A stretch of 64,000 nucleotides of DNA from an uncultured Lachnospiraceae bacterium (GTDB lineage Bacteria > Bacillota > Clostridia > Lachnospirales > Lachnospiraceae): contig CANRPO010000004.1 in assembly GCA_947632515.1 (NCBI GenBank), forward strand, positions 1-64,000, read 5' to 3'. Shown here piece by piece: positions 25,594-33,764 of the stretch. A program made the position numbers and the translations under genes. The notes beneath the pieces are model-generated. The model was not told the origin of the DNA, did not search any database, and saw only the letters and a program-made list of their open reading frames with translations. Numbering within the stretch: the stretch's first letter is position 1; each line of letters starts with the position of its first letter.

Positions 25594-26424
25594 CTAGCCT
25601 TGCATTTGCTGCAGCGTCTCGCTGTGGTTGGAAACAACACTTTTCAAAACAACAATATCCGCCGCCATCTCATCTATCTGCTCCGTTCGCTTTATATATC
25701 TTTCAGAAGTATCCAGATAACACGCCTCAATCGTATTCAGTTTCGGTATCACGCCATTCTCAAGCTGTACGACTCTGACATAACGCATATCCCCTTCCAG
25801 ATTATCCAGTCGCGGCAGTACGTTATTCTCAAGCTGCTCTACCCTGACGCAACGCATATCCCCTTCCAGGTTATCCAGACGCGGCAGTACGCTATTCTCA
25901 AGCTGCTCCACCCTGACATAACGCATATCCCCTTCCAGATTATCCAGACGTGGCAGTACGCTATTCTCAAGCTGCTCCACTCTGACGTAACGCATATCCT
26001 CTTCCAGATTGTCCAGCCGCGGCAGTACGTTATTCTCAAGCTGCTCCACTCTGACGTAATGCATATCCCCTTCCAGATTATCCAGCCGCGGCAGTACGCT
26101 ATTCTCAAGCTGCTCCACTCTGACGTAATGCATATCCCCTTCCAGATTATCCAGCCGCGGCAGTACGCTATTCTCAAGCTGCTCCACCCTGACGTAATGC
26201 ATATCCTCTTCCAGATTATCCAGACGCGGCAGTACGTTATTCTCAAGCTGCTCTACCCTGACGTAATGCATATCCTCTTCCAGATTATCCAGCCTGTCAT
26301 AAATCGGCTGCAGTTTCTCATCAAACTTCTGCTCCAGTTTTTCTTCCAGTTTCTCTTCCAATTTCTCTTCCAGTTTCTCATCCAGCAAATCCGATATTGC
26401 CGAAAGCATTTCTTGGTCTACCAT
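25594..26424 (-). CDS. Coiled-coil protein with eight 23-residue tandem repeats
   Basis: The 276-residue protein begins with MVDQEMLSAISDLLDEK and an EEKLEEKLEEKLEQK stretch. Residues 45-228 are then eight copies of a 23-residue unit (LDNLEEDMHYVRVEQLENN plus VLPR), followed by a unique tail with SERYIKRTEQIDEM. There is no signal peptide or membrane helix. The unit length of 23 does not fit a simple heptad, so kinked or stacked helices are likely. Proteins of this layout occur in Lachnospiraceae; I know no function. GGAGG lies upstream of the ATG. Confidence 0.8.
   Translation of the reverse strand: MVDQEMLSAISDLLDEKLEEKLEEKLEEKLEQKFDEKLQPIYDRLDNLEEDMHYVRVEQLENNVLPRLDNLEEDMHYVRVEQLENSVLPRLDNLEGDMHYVRVEQLENSVLPRLDNLEGDMHYVRVEQLENNVLPRLDNLEEDMRYVRVEQLENSVLPRLDNLEGDMRYVRVEQLENSVLPRLDNLEGDMRCVRVEQLENNVLPRLDNLEGDMRYVRVVQLENGVIPKLNTIEACYLDTSERYIKRTEQIDEMAADIVVLKSVVSNHSETLQQMQG
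25741..26292 (-). repeat. Eight in-frame 69-bp tandem repeats
   Basis: The unit is exactly 69 bp (for example unit starts 25791 and 25860) and encodes 23 residues. Copies differ at only a few bases, so slippage or recombination could change copy number without breaking the frame. Confidence 0.92.
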
Positions 26425-26770
26425 CTTTTCCCTCCTTTGATGTGACGCCGACGGAAAGGACCGCTCTCCGCCGTATATACAATAGTATCATGAAATTTTG
26501 GCGAAAAGCCGGACACCGATATGATCGGTGCATCGCACTCGAATTTAAGAATTTACTGTGCGAGAATCAATTTCATGCTCCTACTCTATCACGTCAGGAA
26601 GAAAAATGCAAGTTAAATTTAAATTTAGTCAAAACGTTTTTTCGTTTATCTCGAAATTCCGCCGTAAGATATGAAATTGTCAAGGTGCAATGCAGCTACT
26701 ATTGTTCTGCCTCCGGTTTTACATACAGCATATCCACTGGTAATCTGCGTCAGCCATGATACTATGTTGA
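26425..26770. other. AT-rich intergenic stretch
   Basis: No gene is supported here. It contains a small dyad CACCGAT-ATG-ATCGGTG (26514-26530), presumably the promoter of the repeat gene on its left side, and low-complexity AAATTTAAATTTA near 26620. The rest shows no recognisable element. Confidence 0.6.
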
Positions 26771-27064
26771 TCACCGAATCGCATTCAGAACATCCGTCGG
26801 ACGTGCCAGACATACCAGTTCGAAACCGGCATCTTCCGAGTACAGATAAACCCTGGGCAAATCTCTGCTAAGGAACAGATACATGGATTCTGTCTCGGAA
26901 TATGCGCCAATATCATGGAAAGCCAGCACATCTCCAAGCCGCACATCTGTAAGAGGGAACTGCTTTAACAAAAGATCTCCCGTCGTACAAAGCGCGCCGC
27001 AAACCATGTATTTATCCGTTTCACCACTTCTCTCCGGCAGATGTTCAACTCGAGGAGTGCGCAT
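26771..27064 (-). pseudogene. C-terminal remnant of a PLP-dependent (DAP/ornithine-type) decarboxylase
   Basis: The 97 residues match the C-terminal beta-sheet domain of alanine racemase-fold decarboxylases: VCGALCTTGDLLLKQFPLT, RLGDVLAFHDIGAYS (substrate-binding Asp and Tyr) and MYLFLSRDLPRV. The PLP barrel (~300 residues) is missing. With the deleted flippase nearby, it suggests the remains of a biosynthetic locus for a surface or amino-acid-derived product. Confidence 0.65.
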
Positions 27065-27436
27065 AATTTTATCCTAAAAAAATTGCTACCCTATTTTAAA
27101 AAGAGAATTGTATATGATGGAAAAAAAATTTATGATTACGATATAGGTAAGCGAATTGCTTATTTCAGAACACAGAAAGATTATTCCGTTAACAGACTGG
27201 CAAATCTTTCAGGTATTTCGCAGAGTTTTCTCAGAGATGTGGAACTCGGCAAGAAAAACATTACCGTCGAGTATCTTTCCTATATTTGTTACGCTTTAGA
27301 TATTCCTCTTGCAGATTTTTTCAGCGACAGTCTGAAAGATCAGTTATCCGTCGACCCCATCATGTCTAAAATCTTTCAGCTCACAGATAAACAGCGCAGC
27401 ACTTTACTTGCCTTTCCGGATTCCATGACCGAGTAA
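27041..27436 (+). CDS. XRE-family regulator with uncertain start
   Basis: The core DYDIGKRIAYFRTQKDYSVNRLANLSGISQSFLRDVELGKKN is an XRE helix-turn-helix, followed by YICYALDIPLADFFSD and a C-terminal KIFQLTDKQRSTLLAF. The first ~30 residues overlap the decarboxylase remnant on the other strand and are probably not coding. A better-looking ATGATGG at about 27114 is out of frame because of an A8 run; one more A would give MMEKKIYDYDIG. The start is therefore unresolved. It is one of few plus-strand genes here. Confidence 0.7.
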   Translation: MFNSRSAHNFILKKLLPYFKKRIVYDGKKIYDYDIGKRIAYFRTQKDYSVNRLANLSGISQSFLRDVELGKKNITVEYLSYICYALDIPLADFFSDSLKDQLSVDPIMSKIFQLTDKQRSTLLAFPDSMTE

Positions 27437-27446
27437 AGTGCTGCGC
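27394..27446 (+). repeat. Perfect 15-bp inverted repeat over the XRE stop codon
   Basis: Arms GCGCAGCACTTTACT (27394-27408) and AGTAAAGTGCTGCGC (27432-27446) with a 23-nt loop. The stop TAA lies within the right arm. No T-tract follows, so it is not a standard terminator. Confidence 0.85.
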
Positions 27447-27587
27447 GTCCCTATGACCGTAGTTTAAAAACATCTTGTCGCGAAAAAGAACTTCTCCCCT
27501 TTTCCAAAATACGCGGAATTTTATACGACAACGGGATCGTCCCGGATCATCTCTAGGCAGATCTCATTCTCATTCTTATTCTTACTC

Positions 27588-29606
27588 TTATCTCATCGTA
27601 TCGGCGTGAAATGTCAGCGTGTACTCGATCTCATGAGGCGTGCTCATCGCCACCGTGTCGCCGATCACGGTCAACTCCGTATCCAACGCCGCCACGGGGA
27701 TCTCAAACACGGAATCGCCGCCCTTGTTGACGGGCAGATACTTCTCTCCATCCACGAGCATATAGTCATAGTTGGGGCTGTTCCACTCCACTCTGGCCGT
27801 CATCTTACCATCCTTCACGGTGACAGTGGCGGGCGACAGGATCTGCGCCTTGCCGCTGCCGCCCTCGAAGGTAAGTTCCACACTGTAAGTACCGTCCCCG
27901 AGATCGTCCCCGGCGCCCGCGCTTTGCCCCGGCATCGGCTTTTCTGCGCTGTCTGACTCGGAAACTGCCGAGACGCTGACCTTGTGATCGTACCATTTGC
28001 CCTTCTTGCCGAGGATCGCCAGATCGAACTCCGCATCGAGCGCGGGCACGGGCACATCGAACCCGTACACTTCCTCCGTCGTGCCGTCCGCGTAGGTGAC
28101 CTTGTCCGTCGTGGGATCTAAGACCGCCGCGCCCTCCTTCTCCGCATCCGCCGCCAGACCGGGATAGAGGTTTACGATATTTTTGGAACTGAGCGAGATA
28201 TGGAGCGTCATCTCCCCATTCTTCACCGTCAGCGTGCCCTTGCCGTCACAGGCCTCGTTCACCTTAAACATACTGCTGTCCGTCGTGAAAGTCGCCGTGT
28301 AGACGCCATCCTCCACCGCAGTGCCCGGCAGTTTTGACTGCTGCCCCTGCAGTTCGGATGCCGCCGCCGTGTGCGCCACATAGATGTCCTGTATCGCAGG
28401 GATGGCTCCCAGACCAGAGATCTGCGTCTCCACGCTGTCAAAATGCCCGCTCGCCTCAAACATGCTCGCCCAGGAGTCCGCCTCCTCCCCCGCCATATCG
28501 TTGTTGGCGTGGTCGCCTGCCACCACCATCAGAGGACGGAGTATCACCTTGGTGCAGCCCGCCTGCGCCACCTCGTCGATCACCGCCTCGCAGGAAGTCT
28601 CCTCCGGCTCCCCCTCCACCGTGCCGATAAACACGTTGGTATAGCCCAGATCGATCATCTGTGCCTGCATCTGACTGTATGAGATCTTGGCAGCATGGGA
28701 CGTGCCATGTCCCATAAACACGAATGCCGCGCCGCTCTCCTGCGCCTCCGCAAGACTTCCATAGCCCGCGGCCTCCACTGCGGCCTCCGTGATCGCCTGC
28801 GCCACCGCCTCCTTGTCCGCGTTGACCTCGGCCGCGTCCGCGCCCACTTCACCCAGCAGCGGTTCCGCGATCTTCACCGACTCGAACCGATCCGAATAGG
28901 CCGTCAGCGCGTCCATCAGCTCGTCGTACTCCGCGCCGTGCATCAGATGCGTGGGCTGCACCACCAGATTCTTCACGCCGTTTGCCGCCGCGCGCTCCAA
29001 CGCCTGCTCCATATTGTCAATGCGCTCGCCGTCTCTGGCCTGTATGTGGTTGATGATGATCTGCGCCGTAAAAGCCCGTCTGACGGACCAGTCGGGATTT
29101 GCCGCCGCCACCGCATCCTCGATGCCCTTAATATCTCTGACACGGCTGTCATTAAAAGAGGTGCCGAAACTTACGACCAGAATCTCATTCTCGCCGATAC
29201 CATCCTGATTGCGGGGATCGTCCAGAGAGGCGTCGCCCGTGTCCCTGCCGAAATAATCCAGATCTGCGAACTCGCCCGACACCAGCTCCTTCTGAGCGTC
29301 CGTCAGCGCGTCCCACGCCTCCTTCGCGCGGGCGCACTGTTCGTCCGTCTCCTCCGTTCTCCTCTGCACATAGATCGCGTCGATCAGCGCCGCCACTTCG
29401 TCAGCCGCCTCCTGATCGCTCTGCTCTTCTGTCTCGTCAGCGGCGGAGCCGTTCTCCTCCTGCGCGGCGCTCTCTTCCTGCGTCGGACCGCTCTCTTTTG
29501 TCTGCACTGCATCCGCAGCAGTCTCCTCGCTGCCGCCGCACCCTGTAAACAGCACGGAGCATGTCATGACGCCGCCAAGCAGCGCAGCCATCCATCTTTT
29601 TCTCAT
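27588..29606 (-). CDS. cbiK: Secreted CbiK-like sirohydrochlorin cobaltochelatase with C-terminal beta domains
   Basis: A 672-residue lipoprotein-like protein: signal peptide with lipobox FTGC at residues 20-23, then an acidic linker. A CbiK-type chelatase domain (~130-400) has VVSFGTSFNDSR, VQPTHLMHGAEY, FMGHGTSHAAK and VVAGDHANNDMAG, whose histidines match the family metal site. Two beta-rich domains follow: ~420-530, DGVYTATFTTDSSMFKVN, and ~560-670, DGTYSVELTFEGGSGKAQ. The second type also occurs in iron- or haem-uptake proteins of Firmicutes. CbiK inserts cobalt into sirohydrochlorin. Its upstream cobalamin riboswitch supports a role in cobalt/B12, but the external location is odd for a biosynthetic enzyme. 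Confidence 0.88.
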   Translation of the reverse strand: MRKRWMAALLGGVMTCSVLFTGCGGSEETAADAVQTKESGPTQEESAAQEENGSAADETEEQSDQEAADEVAALIDAIYVQRRTEETDEQCARAKEAWDALTDAQKELVSGEFADLDYFGRDTGDASLDDPRNQDGIGENEILVVSFGTSFNDSRVRDIKGIEDAVAAANPDWSVRRAFTAQIIINHIQARDGERIDNMEQALERAAANGVKNLVVQPTHLMHGAEYDELMDALTAYSDRFESVKIAEPLLGEVGADAAEVNADKEAVAQAITEAAVEAAGYGSLAEAQESGAAFVFMGHGTSHAAKISYSQMQAQMIDLGYTNVFIGTVEGEPEETSCEAVIDEVAQAGCTKVILRPLMVVAGDHANNDMAGEEADSWASMFEASGHFDSVETQISGLGAIPAIQDIYVAHTAAASELQGQQSKLPGTAVEDGVYTATFTTDSSMFKVNEACDGKGTLTVKNGEMTLHISLSSKNIVNLYPGLAADAEKEGAAVLDPTTDKVTYADGTTEEVYGFDVPVPALDAEFDLAILGKKGKWYDHKVSVSAVSESDSAEKPMPGQSAGAGDDLGDGTYSVELTFEGGSGKAQILSPATVTVKDGKMTARVEWNSPNYDYMLVDGEKYLPVNKGGDSVFEIPVAALDTELTVIGDTVAMSTPHEIEYTLTFHADTMR

Positions 29607-29635
29607 TTTCTCTTCTCCTTTTCCGTCTCTTCGTC

Positions 29636-29682
29636 AAAAAAATCCTTCGCCGCAGTTCTCACACCACTCCGGCAAAGGATTT
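29636..29682 (-). terminator. Terminator between the cobalamin riboswitch and cbiK
   Basis: On the minus strand AAATCCTTTGCCG pairs with CGGCGAAGGATT, followed by a run of six or seven T. It lies 30 bp before the cbiK ATG, so B12 binding probably controls premature termination. Confidence 0.87.
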
Positions 29683-29791
29683 ACATACACAAAATACACA
29701 GAAGTTTTCCGCAAGGATCGCGGAACTTCTGCGGTTTCAAACGTACAACCAATGACTCGTGGCCTGAGACTGCCGTCTCTGTACCGGTTCC

Positions 29792-30000
29792 CGGCAGGTT
29801 TCCTGACTTACAGATCGTTGCATGCCGTCGCCTTCCCACGAAGTAAATTTGCTGCGCAGATTTCCTTCGCAGTGGCTGTGTTTTCCACACAGACGACACG
29901 CTCCCTGCTTACAGTGACGAGTTCGTACAGGACTTCCACCTGTTTCCCTTTTACCCGCTATCCCCGAAAAGAAAACTTCGGTATAGCGGCACCGATTACC
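29792..30000 (-). ncRNA. Cobalamin (adenosylcobalamin-type) riboswitch
   Basis: Minus-strand segments follow the family order: GGTGCCGC near the 5' end, AAAAGGGAAACAGGTG, AAGTCCTGTACG, CACTGTAAGCAGGGAG, GCCACTGCGAAGG, GGGAAGGC and the B12 box AAGTCAGGAAACCTGCC. The B12 box and the central core are unmistakable. Confidence 0.95.
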
Positions 30001-30042
30001 GTATTCAGTTGTCAGTTATCTTAGCACAGGCAAAAAGTCTTG

Positions 30043-30309
30043 TCAATCCGTCCTGCGCGCCATCTCGGTAACGCCCCGGATATGCGCCATCACATACTCA
30101 TAGCCGCCCTCGCCGTGGGGGATCGCACACTCCGTGCAGTCCTTGACGCCCTTGTCCGTGTAGCGGAAATTGCCGCCGCACCGGCTGCCCAGCGCGTAGA
30201 GCGGACAGTAACAGAACAGACAGTTAAAATCATCGGTATTCTCCGCCTTATGGCAGGGAAAATATTGACACGCTCTGTTGCTGAAATATTTTGCGCTGCT
30301 TTCTTTCAT
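30043..30309 (-). CDS. Cysteine-rich small-domain protein
   Basis: An 88-residue protein with about eight cysteines: RACQYFPCHK, NCLFCYCPLYALGSRCGG and KDCTECAIPHG. This is the pattern of the cysteine-rich small domain, which is often encoded with cobalamin genes and probably binds metal. It lies directly before the cobalamin riboswitch on the same strand. GGAGA precedes the ATG by eight bases. Confidence 0.88.
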   Translation of the reverse strand: MKESSAKYFSNRACQYFPCHKAENTDDFNCLFCYCPLYALGSRCGGNFRYTDKGVKDCTECAIPHGEGGYEYVMAHIRGVTEMARRTD

Positions 30310-30361
30310 GATACCATCTCCGCCCGCACAGACGCCGTCCGTGCCTGCCTGCGTTCTGTCC

Positions 30362-32740
30362 CTACGGCGTCACTTCCTGTTTGATCTTCATGGTCAGACC
30401 GATGCGCTTTTTCGCCATATCCACAGTGAGCACCTGCACGTCCACCACATCGCCGACGCTGACCGCCTCCAACGGATGCCTGATATATCTGTCCGTGATC
30501 TGGGAAATATGCACCAAACCGTCCTGATGCACGCCGATGTCCACGAACACACCGAAATCTATGACGTTGCGCACCGTGCCCTTCAGGATCATGCCGGGTT
30601 TTAAGTCCTTCATGTCAAGCACATCGCTCCGAAGGATCGGCGCCGGCATATCGTCGCGGGGATCGCGGGCGGGTTTCTCCAGCTCTTTCAGAATGTCGGT
30701 CAGCGTGATCTCGCCGATGCCCAGCTCTTCCGCCAGTTTTTTCCTGTCCTTGATCTTCTTCTCCAGGCTGCTGACCGTCATGTCCGGCCTGTCCGCCGCA
30801 TTCTTCGCAGAACCGCCCGCCTTGTCAGGCGCATTCTCCAATGTCACGTTATCCATAGCCGCCGCCAGCGCCTTTCCCATGGCGGTGTTCGTATTGCGGA
30901 TGACGATCTTCTGCTGCGGTTTCTTCTTCTCTCTTGCGGCCTTCTCCTTCACGCCCGCCGCCTTCTGCGCCGCCGCTTTCTTCTGCGCCTCCTTCACATC
31001 CTCCATGGTGAGTCCCAGCCTGTCCAGAAGTTTCTTTGCGGCCTCGTAGGATTCGGGATGCACGCTGGTCGCGTCCAACGGGTTATCGCCGTCCGTGATA
31101 CGCAGAAAGCCCGCGCATTGTTCATATGCTTTCGGCCCCAACTTCGCCACCTTGAGGAGCTGTGCACGGTTGGTGAATCTGCCGTTTTTCTCCCGGTAGT
31201 CCACGATATTTCTGGCGATCACCTTCGTCACACCGGAAACGTATTCCAGAAGGGACGCGGAGGCGGTGTTCAGATCCACGCCCACCCTGTTCACAGTGTC
31301 CTCCACCACGCCGCCGAGCGCCTCGCTCAGTTTCTTCTGGTTCATATCGTGCTGATACTGCCCGACGCCGATGGATCTCGGATCGATCTTCACCAACTCC
31401 GCCAGCGGATCCTGCAGCCGTCTCGCAATGGACGCCGCGCTCCTCTGTCCCACGTCAAAATTCGGGAACTCCTCTGTCGCCAGTTTGCTCGCAGAGTACA
31501 CTGACGCCCCCGCCTCGTTGACGATGACATACTGTACGGGGGTGTCCAGTTCCTTTATCAGCTCCACAATGACCTGCTCGGACTCTCTGGAGGCCGTGCC
31601 GTTCCCCACGGAGATGAGAGACACATGGTACTTTTTGATCAGTCTTTTCAGCTCCGCCTTGGCCTCCGCCACCTTATTCTGCGGCGCGGTGGGATAGATC
31701 ACCTTCGTGTCGAGTACCTTGCCCGTCTCGTCTACCACCGCCAGCTTACAGCCCGTGCGGAAAGCAGGATCCCATCCGAGTACGACCCTGCCCGCGATAG
31801 GCGGCTGCATGAGCAGCTGCTCCAGATTTCTGCCGAACACGGCGATCGCGCCGTCCTCCGCCTTCTCCGTCATATCGTTCCTGATCTCCCGCTCGATGGC
31901 GGGCGCGATCAGCCTGTCGTAGCTGTCGGCAATCGTTTCCTCCAGAATCGGCGTTGTGACAGGATTGTCGTTTTTTATAACCTTCTTGCGCAGATACTGC
32001 AAAATGCGCTCTGTGGGCGCCTCGATCTTTACCGTCAGGAACTTCTCGTTCTCGCCGCGGTTGATCGCCAGGATCCTGTGACCCGCCGCCTTTTTGATCG
32101 GCTCCTCATACTGGTAGTACATCTCGTAAACGCTCTGCGCCTTCTCATCCCTAGCCGCGCTTACAAGCCTTCCCTCCTCCGCGGTAATGCTGCGGATATA
32201 GATGCGGTGATCCGCCTCGTCGGAGATCTGCTCCGCGATGATGTCCTTCGCGCCCTGCAGCGCCTCCGCCGCTGTCCGCACAGCCTTCGACTCGTCCTCA
32301 TCCTCGCGGACATACCTGGCCGCCTCATTCTCGATGGGCTCTGTCGTCTCCTGCGCCAGAATAAACTGCGCCAGACCGTCCAACCCCTTCTCCTTCGCCA
32401 CGCTGGCCCTCGTCTTCCGCTTAGGACGGTAAGGACGGTACAGATCCTCCACCACGACCATCGTCTCTGCCGCCACAATGCGCTCCCGCAGTTCATCGGT
32501 CAGTTTTCCCTGCTCCTCAATGCTCTTTAAGACCTGTTCCTTCTTTTCTTCCAGATTGCGCAGATAGGTCAGCCGCTCGTCCAGGTCGCGCAGCGTCTCA
32601 TCGTTGAGAGAGCCCGTCGCCTCTTTTCGGTATCTGGCAATAAAAGGGATCGTGTTTCCCTCGTCGATCAGTTTCACGGCGGCCTCCACCTGCCACTTCT
32701 CCACATGCAGTTCTTCTTTTAATCTCTGTGCAATGTCCAT
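30362..32740 (-). CDS. tex: Tex family RNA-binding protein
   Basis: The 792-residue protein has all Tex parts: the N-terminal helical domain (IARYRKEATGSLNDE), a YqgF RNase H-like domain (VLGWDPAFRTGCKLAVVDE, near 325), helix-hairpin-helix motifs (NIVDYREKNGRFTNRAQL), and a C-terminal S1 domain (GTVRNVIDFGVFVDIGVHQDG). Between the HhH and S1 parts is an extra Lys/Ala-rich insert (~620-690), which makes it longer than usual (~720). Tex/YdcI proteins bind RNA or nucleic acid and affect transcription; in eukaryotes the relative is Spt6. A sigma-A promoter lies upstream. Confidence 0.94.
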   Translation of the reverse strand: MDIAQRLKEELHVEKWQVEAAVKLIDEGNTIPFIARYRKEATGSLNDETLRDLDERLTYLRNLEEKKEQVLKSIEEQGKLTDELRERIVAAETMVVVEDLYRPYRPKRKTRASVAKEKGLDGLAQFILAQETTEPIENEAARYVREDEDESKAVRTAAEALQGAKDIIAEQISDEADHRIYIRSITAEEGRLVSAARDEKAQSVYEMYYQYEEPIKKAAGHRILAINRGENEKFLTVKIEAPTERILQYLRKKVIKNDNPVTTPILEETIADSYDRLIAPAIEREIRNDMTEKAEDGAIAVFGRNLEQLLMQPPIAGRVVLGWDPAFRTGCKLAVVDETGKVLDTKVIYPTAPQNKVAEAKAELKRLIKKYHVSLISVGNGTASRESEQVIVELIKELDTPVQYVIVNEAGASVYSASKLATEEFPNFDVGQRSAASIARRLQDPLAELVKIDPRSIGVGQYQHDMNQKKLSEALGGVVEDTVNRVGVDLNTASASLLEYVSGVTKVIARNIVDYREKNGRFTNRAQLLKVAKLGPKAYEQCAGFLRITDGDNPLDATSVHPESYEAAKKLLDRLGLTMEDVKEAQKKAAAQKAAGVKEKAAREKKKPQQKIVIRNTNTAMGKALAAAMDNVTLENAPDKAGGSAKNAADRPDMTVSSLEKKIKDRKKLAEELGIGEITLTDILKELEKPARDPRDDMPAPILRSDVLDMKDLKPGMILKGTVRNVIDFGVFVDIGVHQDGLVHISQITDRYIRHPLEAVSVGDVVDVQVLTVDMAKKRIGLTMKIKQEVTP

Positions 32741-32802
32741 ACAGCCCTCTTTTCCGGTCGTCCCATACGTTTCGCTCCAACCCGTATTTCTATACTGTCT
32801 TC

Positions 32803-32830
32803 ATTATAACAGAATATGAAGATCAGGCAA
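32803..32830 (-). promoter_or_regulatory. Promoter of tex
   Basis: On the minus strand TTGCCT (32825-32830) and TATAAT (32803-32808) are 16 bp apart, about 60 bp before the tex ATG. Confidence 0.65.
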
Positions 32831-32916
32831 TAGACCTCTTTTGCGATAAATACTGCACCTTGGAAAAACCCGTGACGCCACACGATTTTGACTGGTATTT
32901 TCAAAGGGCTGATGGT

Positions 32917-33048
32917 ATAATAGACTCCAGAATCCGTCTGCTGCGCAGCCGCCGTGCTGCGCACTCAAAGATTCTGTCGTTACCATATCAGGTGAAATCA
33001 AATGCTCGCTTTGCTCGCGCTTGATTTCCTGCTGATATGGTATAATAT
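32917..33048 (-). repeat. Repeat family B, copy 2
   Basis: A 132-bp element in inverse orientation to copy 1 (16297-16428), with about two mismatches. Its right edge ends GATATGGTATAATAT, which places a -10-like TATAAT upstream of the plus-strand metalloprotease-like gene. Confidence 0.92.
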
Positions 33049-33124
33049 CCGCAAGAGCAATAAGCCTTGTGAAGACAGCGTTCCGCGCTTATGAATGGAT
33101 ACGGCATACGGGGGAAAGATCGGT

Positions 33125-33667
33125 ATGATGAACGGACTCGGCAGTTTCTATGACAATTACACATCCGGCAGAATGCCGGAAAGCTATGCGGCTGAAACCG
33201 GATACGGGATTGCGGGCGCGCATCCGGACGAATCTTCTGCGGAAAGGCCCGAAATCATCCGCAATCCGGGCGAATCCACGAAAAAGCAGGCCGGGCGCAA
33301 GTCCTCCCCCGCAGAGTGCGAGACTTGTAAAAACCGCAAATATCAGGACGGTTCCGACGAGAACGTGTCCTTCAAGGCAGCCGCCCATATCGACCCGGAC
33401 GCCGCCGCCTCCCGCGTGCGGGGACACGAGCAGGAGCATGTGCGCAACGCTTACAAGGACGCCGCGCAGAACAACGGCAAGGTGATCTCCTGCAATGTGG
33501 CGATCCGCACGGCTGTCTGCCCCGAGTGCGGGCGCACCTATGTGTCGGGCGGCACGACCTCCACGCAGATCCGGTATTTCAACGAGGATAACCCTTACCA
33601 GAAGGACATGAAGGCCTCAGACGCGGTCAGTAAATACCGCGGCAGGAATCTGGACACAGCGTTTTGA
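33125..33667 (+). CDS. Putative zinc metalloprotease, SprA-related
   Basis: A 180-residue protein with a disordered N-terminus, then CETCKNRKYQDGSDENVSFK, SRVRGHEQEHVRNAY (HExxH) and AVCPECGRTYVSGGT. The Cys-rich plus HEQEH pattern matches SprA-related putative metalloproteases, whose substrates are not known. ATG 33125 is used because GGGGGAAA lies about eight bases upstream; earlier ATGs lack a site. It ends at a bidirectional terminator shared with prfB. Repeat B copy 2 lies just upstream and might supply its -10 box. Confidence 0.8.
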   Translation: MMNGLGSFYDNYTSGRMPESYAAETGYGIAGAHPDESSAERPEIIRNPGESTKKQAGRKSSPAECETCKNRKYQDGSDENVSFKAAAHIDPDAAASRVRGHEQEHVRNAYKDAAQNNGKVISCNVAIRTAVCPECGRTYVSGGTTSTQIRYFNEDNPYQKDMKASDAVSKYRGRNLDTAF

Positions 33668-33690
33668 CGGCATATCCGTACAGGGTACAA

Positions 33691-33720
33691 AAAAGTCAGG
33701 CTTTTGGGCCTGACTTTTCT
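33691..33720. terminator. Bidirectional terminator between the SprA-like gene and prfB
   Basis: AAGTCAGGC/GCCTGACTT stem with A-rich left and T-rich right flanks, so it can act on both strands. It serves the converging ends at 33667 and 33765. Confidence 0.88.
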
Positions 33721-33764
33721 TATTTGTACACTTGTACACAATATACGGTCTGAACCGTCTCCGT

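Noticed and set aside
25741..26292. Possible CRISPR array (regular 69-bp repeats)
   Set aside because: Units are contiguous without unique spacers, are in frame, and encode a helical protein repeat.
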